Positions 11,720-21,676 of a DNA stretch of 64,000 bases are shown here, piece by piece. The stretch spans positions 124,001 to 188,000 of the forward strand of contig ML978130.1 of the NCBI GenBank assembly GCA_010015805.1, written 5' to 3'. The notes below the pieces were generated by a model. That model was not told the origin of the DNA, made no database searches, and saw only the letters and a program-made list of their open reading frames with translations. Source of the stretch: Rhizodiscina lignyota (taxonomy: Eukaryota > Ascomycota > Dothideomycetes > Aulographales > Rhizodiscinaceae). Position 1 is the first letter of the stretch. Every line of letters starts with the position of its first letter. Both the position numbers and the translations under genes were made by a program.

Positions 11720-12875
11720 CGTGGCAAGCCTAACTCTACAATCATTTGCTCAAGTGCTATCTGCGGAGTTGAGGAGATGCAGCTCGGAATTGTACTGTAG
11801 CTAAGAAATTAATGCGATTACCGCTGGAGCGTGCTCCATCGAGACAATTCACTTCCTGGAAATTCAACGTCATCTGTCAAGCTGGATGGTGCGGCTGTCA
11901 ATAGTGTATCATTGGATCTTGTTTGCTAGTACCGTACGTCCGGCCTAATGAGCGCCTCTAGGTTAACGCGCACTGGACATACCGTCATGAGGATGACAAA
12001 GTAGTTTGCTGCCCCCTAAATTGAAATGCTAAAGAGGGCGTAGTTCTCGTTCTCCAATGTAAGTCAGTGTGCTTTTGAAAGCGTAGCTTCACGTTCGTTG
12101 GAGTGGAGGTAGAGGGAAGCGAGAATATCTATATTCTTTATAGTGTTTGGAACGGTGGTGTACTGTGATAAACACTATACGCTTCATTTAGTACGAAGGC
12201 TATACGTCACATGTGTTTGACATCTAGAAGTCTATAGCTTACCCTTCCACCACCTAGGGCGTGACGAATACCCCGAGTCGAACACGAGCAGCAGGAATAA
12301 GTTATTATTCTCCGATACGAATGGGAGTATCACTGAAGACCTCATTGCATATTGAGAATCAGAACCAAAAAGCCACCACTTCGTCTCTCAGGGCCCTTCC
12401 TCGAACGTGAGATTGGTGTCAAGCGTACATGGCATCGCCTCCGTGATCGCGTCAACCGAAAGGTCGCTCTGTTTTCTCAAAGATTTATACCGTGTACTCT
12501 ACTTTCTCCAACCCTTGTATGTTTGGATATGTTGCATAGAGTATGCTAACTACTTTTGATATAGCCGTAGTATTCGCTGCAGTTGTCTCTGGCGTGGATT
12601 GAGATGTTGACGATTCTCAAGAATTTAGATGCGTCGTAGCAGATATACGCTAGAGGAACTGGAGCTAGTTGCAGCGGAACCACAGCATTGTCGTGGAATC
12701 GATCCACCAATGTGCCTCCCGGGAAGCAAAGACGCAGCGCTCCGAAATAGTCGAATCTACCATAAGCGCATCTTTGTTCTAGAAGACACTCTCTTTCGGT
12801 TCAAGAATTCGTGTCAGAGATTCCCAATCAAGATCTGGGGCCATCAGTGACTTTTCGTTCAACAGTAGTTCGATA
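11720..12875. other. gene-poor stretch with a small hairpin
   Basis: I find no gene. Perfect 10-nt inverted arms (12139-12148 and 12170-12179) form a short hairpin, and the surroundings are AT-rich with many stops in all frames. This fits old, decayed non-coding or transposon-derived sequence, but no family is recognisable. Confidence 0.4.
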
Positions 12876-13238
12876 ATGAGTCCCGAACCCGCCCAGCACC
12901 TGAAGCAAAAGTTAGCAATCACGCCGAAGACCGCGGGTCTGCTTATTGAGGTTGGCTTCAGGGACTATCGGGATCTTCGCAGTTCGTCCCCAGGGCTCGT
13001 GGTCGAGCAGCTCAAGGAGCTGGCGACTGTGACAGCTGCGCAAGCGGAGGGATACCGCCGCGGCTTGCGTAGAATGGTTTGGCTCGCCACCCAAGACGAG
13101 CCGGAAGAGCAGGCCAAGCTCAATCTAGATTGGACGCAAAAGGCTCTGAAAGCTAGAGGCATCTGGTCTGACGATTTCGATACGCTTACAGGGGAAGAGA
13201 TCAACCAGCGCATACAGGCTCGAGCGAGCAGCGTGTAG
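12876..13238 (+). CDS. small helical protein, tentatively Cdd1/helix-hairpin-helix like
   Basis: This is a single-exon 120-aa soluble protein. It opens with SPEPAQHLKQKLAITPKTAG and has GFRDYRDLRSSSPGLVVEQL, which reads like a helix-hairpin-helix module followed by a second helix. The middle and end (GLRRMVWLATQDEPEEQAK and ARGIWSDDFDTLTGEEI) are well-formed coding sequence without low complexity. Arrangement and length suggest the Cdd1 ('pathogenicity locus') family, whose biochemical role is unknown. There is no signal peptide or membrane segment. The gene converges with the ferric-reductase-type gene, whose stop lies 180 bp away. I am confident it is a real gene and less so of the family. 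Confidence 0.6.
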   Translation: MSPEPAQHLKQKLAITPKTAGLLIEVGFRDYRDLRSSSPGLVVEQLKELATVTAAQAEGYRRGLRRMVWLATQDEPEEQAKLNLDWTQKALKARGIWSDDFDTLTGEEINQRIQARASSV

Positions 13239-13418
13239 AAAGCATGGGAGCTGTCAACGGGGTACGGGCTTCTTTCACTCCTAGACGAATTTCAGACAAA
13301 ATCTCACTCAATTCAGGCAATTCAAACAGTTTTTCGACTTCAGGCTTACGTGGATGATGGAGAGTCTAAAATACGAGATGAGGAATCAGAGGTCCTGAGT
13401 TAGAGAACGAATACAGCT

Positions 13419-15448
13419 CTACATGCCAAATTCCTCAGTGTGCAGAAACAATCCTTGCGCCCCTGTTCCTTTATGCACCGCTCTCTCATCCGACAAACAC
13501 GCAACATAATTCCTCACATGCGATGTGAGGGCCTTTCCTCCGCATACAACGATGCATGTCTCGCCTCGAGCAGCCTCCACCGGCGGACGAATAACATTGT
13601 CCATGTCTGGTCGCGAGTAGCAGAAGGCCAATCCCTCCGCGTCGTGCTTTTCGTCTTCATCAGTCAAGGAATCGTCATCCATACTATGCTTTGAAGCTTC
13701 TACGTTCTTGTGATCATGCTGCTGAGAACACTCAGTACCTTGCAAGAGTGGAGTACTTGGTATACACACGGCACTCACCGCGCAGTCACACGTCTTGCCC
13801 TCTGCATGAAGTGCACAGCATGGTGCTGTGAGTTCCACTGGAGGCGCATCTGCAATAGCATCATCCTCGCCACTGTCTCTTGTTATGGCAATGCGAATGT
13901 GAGCCTCTAGCCCTTTCGATCTAGCTATGCTGGCCAACTTTCTCAAATGGAAGAGGTAGCAGTTGCAGTGCGACTTGGTCCTCACTAGAAGAAGAAATTC
14001 TAATCTCCTGACACAACACCGATCATTGATGATACTGTCGAGAATCGGCAGCGTAAATGATGTGCCAGTCGATGCTGATATGAGAATTACTGTATCAAAA
14101 GTATTCCAAGAGACGTTCGATCCAAATGGTCCTTGTACGAAGACACGTGCAGTGGCAGCCTGACCACGTCTTGCGTGGCGTGATGCAAACTTATGAAGAC
14201 GGCTGGTAAAGCCCGAGTGGGAGCGGATGGTTAACTCTGCGGTATTGACGGTCTTCGATGTGTCTGAAACATAGTTATGATTATTGGATATCGTAAAGGG
14301 ATGTGATTCGATGTACCCGATTCGTGGAAACCAGAGATAAATGTGGGCGCCGGGATGCCAGCGGAAAGGAATGTCTTTAATTGAAACGTGCGCGATGCCT
14401 CCCGAAAAGGCTGTTAACTCTGCGGTGTATCCAAATCTAAGTCGTCTTGGTGCATGGATAGACCCTACGGAGTTTGTCCAGATGAGCCATAGCGTACGAA
14501 CTGTTCGATCGAGTGCCACAAATGAGATTGCCAGCCACACATATTGCATTGCGTAGCTCGGAACATGTTTGTAGAGAAGCCAAAGAAAAGCACCTATCGA
14601 TGCAAGGTGCAGAAGGAAGAAGATCTCGTAAGCCAGTCGACGGATAGGAGCAAGCCCAGTCAAGTTCATGAACAGCAGAGTGCCGCCTGCTGCCATCCCA
14701 TACTTGACCATGGGCATCATCTCCAGCTCCAGGGACACAAAGTCCGCTCTGGCCCACTCAGCCAGGAAGAAAGATGCATGGACCGTCACCGTGATAAGCA
14801 ATACTCTTGCTACCCATCGATGTAGCCAATTAATCCGTTCATATGATGATCCGACGACAAGCCCAATGAGGCTAACTTTGCCGCCGAGAAGTACGATGAA
14901 CGGTACTTGCATCACAGACATCCAGGCTGCTCGGAATCCGACCCGCTCGAAGTAGTACGCATCGTGAATAACAGAGTTTGTGAATGTCATGGCAATCAGT
15001 GTGACGATGTAAGCGATCAGGATGAGCGAGCGGCCGAGAGGTGGGGGTGTGAGCCATGCGAACCATTTGTTCTTGATGTAGAAGCCTTGCGGATAGGATA
15101 TTTCTCTCCAAAGGGCAGTGAGAGTTGCATAGGTACGCAAGAGATAACTACAAGGCCTTGCTGGGAATGAGGATGGATATGCTCGCTGTTGCCATTTCCT
15201 GCTCATGAGGAGAGGAGTTAGCGGTGTGTCTCGACCCGTCACAACTTCACTTTGCGTGAAAGGACGAACCTCTGCTGCGATATGACTTTACGACAGACGT
15301 TGGCGATAAAGCCCACTCCAATGCCAGCTCCGATGAGAGACCAGTATATTTTCGCAATATGGCTGTTCGTGGGCTCAAACATGCCTTGGGATGTGCTGTC
15401 CATGCCCATGCCGGACATGTCCATTCCGGACATATCCATTCCATCCAT
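13419..15448 (-). CDS. ferric/cupric reductase-type transmembrane metalloreductase (FRE/NOX family)
   Basis: The model is complement of 13419-15198 and 15270-15448, giving 652 aa, typical for the family. These proteins pass electrons from NADPH through FAD and two hemes across the membrane to reduce Fe(III) or Cu(II). The N-terminus has seven Met in 17 residues (M at 1, 4, 6, 9, 11, 14, 16), then a first membrane helix. The ferric-reductase core follows, with His-bearing helices (WLHRWVARVLLITVTVHAS and FFLLHLASIGAFL). The FAD motif is SHPFTISNN. A GPFG loop follows, and CIVVCGGKAL near the end is the nucleotide-binding part. Between FAD and NAD halves sits an insert at residues 520-556 with six Cys and three His. 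The Met-rich tail and Cys/His insert suggest direct metal handling. The intron is 71 nt. Substrate preference is inferred, not shown. Confidence 0.88.
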
Positions 15449-16741
15449 CTTCAGATTGGTCCTTTGCCGTTGATGCTAAGTCTTAGGTTAATAAGGGGAA
15501 CATAAAAGAGCTAAAAAGCTGAAAAAGAAAGAGCTCCTATGATACAAGCTAGTCATTCATTCCCTCAGCCTGCGAGAGTGGACATTGTATTGTGAACGAT
15601 GCGACAGACAAAATAGAAGAAGCGAAACTAGCACAAGCATATGTCGGATAGGGGATGAAGTGAGATCAGTAGCTCGGAAAACTGTTCATGGACGTACAGG
15701 CGACTGCAGCAAATGAGCAAGATGTTGGGTAACGAGCCATGTGGTGGGAAGGGCCGCTGCAGTGAGCGTGCAAGCGCGGGCAGAACGCCATGGAAATTTG
15801 CGCACGCCCACTGGGATAGCAAGACAAGCTTTGGTCAAGCAAAGCTAAGCTCAGAGTAATGAAGGATGGCTGTTGCTTGTGTGGTGCTTGTATGTAGTTG
15901 AGCAGATTTTCTTTCCATTTTCGTCAAGTCTCCCCGGGGTCGTACCATCTTGGCCAATGAAAACTAGCGCAACACTTCACCACTTTCTGCAGCCGAATTG
16001 AGAACGCGGAACACGATGATATGAAAGCCCGCTCGGCTCACCTGTCTATCTGAGGAAAGCAGAGACTCTCCTTAATTCTGCCGCCGCCTATCTTCTCCCC
16101 CATCACAGCAACTTGATAAGCAAGCCCGCAACGACGCCAGTGACTGCCAGCAATGACCAGACGCCGTCGATTGAGAAGGTAACCATCGCATCAGAGCCCG
16201 ATGAAGAAGCGCTGGGAGATACACTTGAAGTTAAAGAACCAGTTGCTGATGGAGATGCTGCTGCTGTGTCGAGCTCGTCGAAGGCTGGTACGGCAAGTAC
16301 TGCCTCCTCAGCAGCATCTGGCTCTGCTTCGGCCGCGTCCTCTAGTTTGACAGGAGATCCAATCAGTGCAACGCATGTGTAAATTTCTGTGCTGCCATCC
16401 TCGATGGTCTACAAGCGTTGACGATACACAGGAGTGTGGTGGGTCTCGTCATCGCAGATGCTTGCTTTTCCCGGTATGTAAGGTGTATACAGGAGGTTTC
16501 GCCTAATGTTGAGAGGACCTAGAACGCTGGTCTCCGGGTCTGTAACTAATTCCTTGTTAATTGTGATGTGTTATAGAATGCGGTCGAGCCATAGGTATCT
16601 TACACTTGCACCGGACTTCAGAGACCAGAGTAGACATAAACTGTCCCTGCTTCCCAGCTAAGGCGCCTGCCAAAATGTTCACATTTGTGAGGAGGGCGGC
16701 GAGGGTTCGAATAGATCTTTGACTCTGGTGGAATCAGATGA
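15449..16741. other. intergenic, upstream of metalloreductase; Ser/Ala-rich open frame inside
   Basis: This stretch holds the promoter of the minus-strand reductase. A plus-strand frame at 16113-16382 encodes a Ser/Ala-rich tail resembling the linker of fungal cell-wall proteins, but it lacks an ATG and no upstream exon could be joined to it. It is noted as possible coding debris only. Confidence 0.35.
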
Positions 16742-18862
16742 TCAAACAAGCACCACCCGACCACATACTTTCTCGTCAAATAGCTCGCCATACATTGCGC
16801 CGTGGATATAGCAATCGCCGACGAGCTCGAACTCGTTGGCCCTCACTGTCTTGCGCAGCACTAGCGGAACTCTGCATCCCTGAATTAGCCACACTTGGTC
16901 ATCTCTTTCAAGCTTCTTCGGTCCCAGTCCAAGGTAGCCCTTTTCGGTCCAAAACAATCTTCTCAACTTTGTTTCTTGAAGCACACCCAAGAACGCTTGA
17001 TTCTGCTGTTTGTTTGGAATCATTGTGCTCATGGAGCTAATAAACTGGTGTGCCGCGGGAGCCTTGTCAATCTTTGCCTTCCGTAGCAGTCTCTGTGCCC
17101 AACGCTCTTTTCGCCACGCACGGAACGCCTCTAACGCAAACTCCTGTCCTGCTGGCATGAAGTCTATGCATACAGTGCGCATGTATGCAACTTCCCGAGT
17201 TTCGTGAGTGAGTGAATATGAAGTTTGCAAATCGCAGTCGTCGGAACCGAAGACGAGATTGTCCCATGTAACTAACGTGTCCAGCTGATTAGAGACGTCG
17301 CCCAGCCATCCGTACGCGTACTTGTAGAGTTCGCGAAATCCTCGACCCGTTATAAGAAAATTATCGGTCTTTTCTTGGAAGACATCAACTTCCAAGGCGG
17401 CTTCAGGCAAGCTTTCGCCGAAAATTGTAACGCGATCGAGAAAGTATCCACGAAGAACCAAGCGGTTCTTCGGTTCGAAAATTGGTACAGGCACGGTTGA
17501 GTATCCAGACGCGTTGAAAGGTTTGGTGGGGAACTCGTCGTTTCCGTTATCTTCACGGTCATCGAATAGAGAGTCCTCCAACGTTGAGGTTTCGGTCCAG
17601 TCCGGGACCCATGATGGCAGTGAATAGGAAAGTTTTGTCGAGCTGCACGGGACGCTCAGTATATCAAGAGTATCGCAGGTCCTGAGGATCGCTTTGGCCA
17701 GGTCTATGTAAAGAGATTCGGTCGGTGTGCGATAATTCGGTGCCAGATGGAGCTCCTTGATCGGTGTAGTTGTGAGGCCAAACAGAGCATAAACTTTGTC
17801 TCGAGGATCTGTCGCATGGCACACGCGAAAGCTGCACAAGAGTTTGAGGAGTTCTAACTCGGGCGACTCGTCGGTGTCCTGCGCAGCGCCTAAACGGGCG
17901 GAATTGAGTTTGGACAGGGTGAGAAAGACTGTGCTGGTGCCATTACCTCCAACGTGGTATCCGACAACAAATGACGATATCGTGCCAATGAAGAAGTCCT
18001 CCCAGTCCATCTCTTGGCCTCCACAAGTTACGAGCACCTTTTTCGCTAGAGCCACCTCCTGAATTACCCAGACTCGCTCGAACCAGGGAAATCGTAGCAT
18101 CTTCCAGAGGGCCGCATTTTCGTCGTCCGTCGGCAAGACAATTTGCTCATCTACTACAGTATGGTCTCCCTGCCAGAGCAGAGCATTGATATTGAGTGTA
18201 CCATCAGTCAGCTTCGAGCCGACCGTCTCTACCATCCTTCGTAACATCATGAAAGCCTTTTCATCGCCAACAAAACCGTCACCAAGCCAAACAACTGTTC
18301 GTACACCACTCCGATAGATCTTTCCCATAATATTGACTTGCTCCTCGCGCTCCTGAAGGTCCTCTTGGTTGATCGAGATAGCATCGATCCACAGTACCCG
18401 GGGGGAATGAGGCCGACGCAAGTCTCTTAGAGCCGACTTTAAATTTTTCGTGACGTACAGACGTTTGCCATTACAGGTGATTGGTGACTTGGCCGATACA
18501 TCGCCCCAGCAATAGGAAAGAGTCTCATATTCGACGTCTAAAGTGGATACGTCGAAGACTACCTCGAGTGGTTCCCAGTCGCTTCCAGGAAGGATCTGTA
18601 CGAGCCGGACAACGGGTCCATCTAGCCAGGGTAGAGGTTCGTACTGAAGCTCCTCCAAATCGTCGTCTTCGAATTTCGGAACGAGCCATGCGTCCAGGAG
18701 TTGCTTTCGTCTCGTTTCCAATTTGACGAGTGCAGCCAATTCCGGGTTTGAGCTTTGCATCTCTTTCAGGTAGGCTTCGTACATGTCGTCCATGTAGTGC
18801 TGCCATGATGCTGAGGCCTTTTGAGTCAGTCTTGACCATGATGAAGACTTTGCTTGGGCCAT
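16742..18862 (-). CDS. HET-domain (heterokaryon incompatibility) protein
   Basis: This is a single-exon gene of 706 aa starting at the ATG at 18862. The frame stays open upstream, but the upstream part is low-quality, so I prefer MAQAKSS as start. The HET domain spans roughly residues 108-260 and contains the three family blocks: YETLSYCWGD, VLWIDAISINQEDLQER and RTVVWLGDG, followed by FPWFERVWVIQEVALAKKV. The C-terminus carries the block usual for these proteins, FELVGDCYIHGAMYGELF. HET proteins are TIR-like cell-death effectors involved in non-self recognition after hyphal fusion, though many genomic copies have no assigned partner. There is no NLR-like or ankyrin extension. A TCACGTGA palindrome lies about 465 bp upstream. 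The family call is strong; the allorecognition role is inference. Confidence 0.9.
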   Translation of the reverse strand: MAQAKSSSWSRLTQKASASWQHYMDDMYEAYLKEMQSSNPELAALVKLETRRKQLLDAWLVPKFEDDDLEELQYEPLPWLDGPVVRLVQILPGSDWEPLEVVFDVSTLDVEYETLSYCWGDVSAKSPITCNGKRLYVTKNLKSALRDLRRPHSPRVLWIDAISINQEDLQEREEQVNIMGKIYRSGVRTVVWLGDGFVGDEKAFMMLRRMVETVGSKLTDGTLNINALLWQGDHTVVDEQIVLPTDDENAALWKMLRFPWFERVWVIQEVALAKKVLVTCGGQEMDWEDFFIGTISSFVVGYHVGGNGTSTVFLTLSKLNSARLGAAQDTDESPELELLKLLCSFRVCHATDPRDKVYALFGLTTTPIKELHLAPNYRTPTESLYIDLAKAILRTCDTLDILSVPCSSTKLSYSLPSWVPDWTETSTLEDSLFDDREDNGNDEFPTKPFNASGYSTVPVPIFEPKNRLVLRGYFLDRVTIFGESLPEAALEVDVFQEKTDNFLITGRGFRELYKYAYGWLGDVSNQLDTLVTWDNLVFGSDDCDLQTSYSLTHETREVAYMRTVCIDFMPAGQEFALEAFRAWRKERWAQRLLRKAKIDKAPAAHQFISSMSTMIPNKQQNQAFLGVLQETKLRRLFWTEKGYLGLGPKKLERDDQVWLIQGCRVPLVLRKTVRANEFELVGDCYIHGAMYGELFDEKVCGRVVLV

Positions 18863-21676
18863 ATCGCAAGACGAGTCGCCAATTTGCTGGTAAAAGCAAT
18901 GCCGGTTCGCGCACGAAGCTGTCCTAACAAGGACCTTTCTGCATTGGAATTCGCAAAGGATTCTTGTGGAAAACTGCCCAGCAAATGTCCTGAGAGCTCT
19001 GAAGATAAATAGGAGTAGATCGAGAAGCCAGTTCTGGACTTGGCTCCATTTCAACGATGGCTGCGGTGCCCCCCCCAATCCAACCGCCCGCAACCCGAAC
19101 CCGAGCCCCCTTGCAAAATTGTCGCTTTCCAGAGTCACCCATAGCGCAGTATGGATCCCAACTATTGAAAAGGAGAGAGAAACTGATCTAACGCAAAAGT
19201 GGCGCGTTGGCGCTGAGCCAGGGGCTCAGGAGGATTTCAACCATCGACGTTTGATTTCCGCTCAGCTTTGGCCTTACCTGATAGGGAAATCGGGTCTTAA
19301 GGACGTGCGTGCATATCCCGTTACTTTCACGTGACTCCGATGACAGTGACGTTGATGGAATTTGGAAGATTAAGTGATGTAGCATAGGGCGGGTTTACGG
19401 CTGTCTGGTGTTGGTAATTACTTCAATTATGCGATAACATTTTGAAGTACATGAGCTGTTGTTATTCATGCGTGTGCTCCGTAGCAACAGTCCCGCATGG
19501 GAAATGCTTTAGACCGCGCCGCTGAACAAGACCATAGAAATTCACAATTAACACGTGCTTCATATACGCTAAAACATTTCAACTCACATTGTGTGGCAGT
19601 GGTAGAATGAAATGGTCTCTAGCGAGGAGCAAATCGACAGCTGTATACTGCCGCCCTGCTGACCCAGTAATAACAAGGCCACGAGGATGACCATATACCA
19701 ATTACGAGTTAGGAAGTTAAGTGCATGTGAGAAGATTCTCAACCCCAGAACAAGACGACGTGGTGCAATGTATACAGAAGCTCGGCGTGGAATACGGCGC
19801 TTTAACCCGGGCAAATCGTAAACTTGAACCAATCACATATCAAACAGAATCCGACGATAACCGAATAGGTGGAATTTTCATTTAGCATGGAGTGAATATT
19901 AAATACTGTGTAACGTGGCTCGGTCGTACGATGCACACAGTCAACTGTGCTCTTCATGAGAATAGCAGTGAAAAGATACTCTAGAAAGCAATCAGAATTG
20001 GAATTGAAACAACCCAAACTTGTAGATCGGATAGAAGTGCAAATATATGCGAACAGTCGATGTGCCAGATATGGGTTATTATATTACTCGGCATGTCCCC
20101 GCGACTGTCAAGCGTCGCTGCACTTGCTATCCTTGCGACAACGGAGACGACTGTAAGACTCGAAAAATTACTTATTGCAGTGCTTTTACTCTCTCCGCCA
20201 CGTTGTTCCACTGAATGTCAACTCTCGAGCGTTGTCTGCCCGACTCACTGCTGGAAGTCAGCCGTGCTTCGACGCTCCAGCGTTACATGAGACTCATGGA
20301 CCTCTTATTCGCATCCAGCGGAGGAAAATACACATGGACACCAATGAGGTTACGTTGCTCTCGCTGAACACTGGATTGATGTGCTTTTGACGACGATGCA
20401 GAGGTAAGCTGCTGCAGCGCAACTCAGCAATGGTGGAGATCGGCCAAATTCGCGATCAGCGGCCGTACTTAACCTACCAGAACACGGCATGGAACAGAGG
20501 TGCATTTAAAAGAATTTCGAGGCGAAACTCGGTCGCCGGAACGGTCGATGACCCAACCAGGTGGGCTAACAGGTGGTGACAGCTTCCGCCGCATGCATTG
20601 TTTGCCAGCGCATCAACGCGACGTGCAGGCAAGCTCCGCATTCCAGCCACTGGTCGAGCGCAACGTCAGGCGTTTGAAACCGACCTGCCTGAAGCGCTGC
20701 GTCTGCTTCATGTACCTTTTTCGACTCAACATGCGAGGGGCGAAGAGTGCTCTGCCATGGTCCGTGGGTCTGACGCCTCGCGCTGAGGCCGCAGAAGCGG
20801 TCGCATCTGGCAGATCATCGAGCCTCAGCGAGTGGCTGCTGCCCGTCACGCGAGAGATCTTGCAGATTGGCAGCTGACAGGCGCGGAATCTGCGAGGCTC
20901 GATCCCAAGCGACGCATCTCTGGCGCTGGAGAGTGAACGGAGCAGTGGGAACGCGGAGATGCGGCAGAGCCTGGAGCTCAGCACGCTGCATGGCTAGTCG
21001 CCCATGGGCAGCAGGAGCAACAGAAGAAGCCTTTCGGAGTCGAGGCGGGACCTGCAGGTGGATGAATGCGGTTCTCTTGCATGGAGAAGCGTGGCCTCTC
21101 ACACGCCCAACTGTCAGCGAGCTGTTGCGCATCCTTGCACGAACAGCCAGGCGCGCGCTGCGCTGCTGATTCGCCTTGCCACTGCCTGGGGCTGGCCGTG
21201 ATGTGCTGGCTGCCTGCAAGTCATCCTTTTGGGCGGCATGCGATGTTTTTGCCCGCGTCGAAGCAGAATGGACGGCGGCGCCCATCGCTCTCTTCTTCCC
21301 ATCCGTTCTCACGAGCACAGGGAGCAAGCTGTCTGTGTCTCTCTCGGCGCGCGCGCACTGGTCTGCTATAAGACGAAGATATAAGCCGGGATTTCCCAGC
21401 CTTCCCACTCGCCCTCCAGCTGACTCGAGACTTCGCGCGCGCCAATCAGGTGCCGCGCTCCGCTCTCTATCGATAAGGGCCGCCAGCACATCCACGCCTC
21501 CGCCAGCTCGCTGCTATACATCGCCCTCGAACCCGTCCTGATCGTCTCGAACGCTGCTCGACGATCTGCTCCCTTCAAGCTGCTCGTTTCGACTCCGAGG
21601 CCGCTGAGCATCGCTGCTCGGGATGGCCAGTTGACGGTCACGGACGCCCTCCACAGAGCGTCCAGCATATGGCACA
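18863..21676. other. long gene-poor stretch between HET gene and large GAP-like gene
   Basis: Nothing here reads as a gene. 18863-19400 should contain the HET promoter. 19400-20450 is ordinary AT-leaning spacer. 20500-21676 is clearly GC-richer and has long open frames on both strands, but their translations are Arg/Ala/Ser-rich and without domains, as expected from composition alone. The last ~350 bp probably form promoter and 5' leader of the gene at 21677. Confidence 0.45.
19327..19334. promoter_or_regulatory. TCACGTGA palindrome upstream of the HET gene
   Basis: This is a perfect 8-nt palindrome with the CACGTG E-box core recognised by bHLH factors such as Cbf1. It lies about 465 bp upstream of the HET start. 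It is a sequence match only. Confidence 0.3.

Noticed and set aside
16113-16382. Ser/Ala-rich frame resembling a cell-wall protein linker
   Set aside because: It begins on TTG, and no upstream exon with a signal peptide or Cys pattern could be joined.
20815-21495. 226-codon minus-strand open frame in the GC-rich stretch
   Set aside because: Open on the opposite strand too; Arg/Ala/Ser-rich translation with no domain, as expected from base composition alone.
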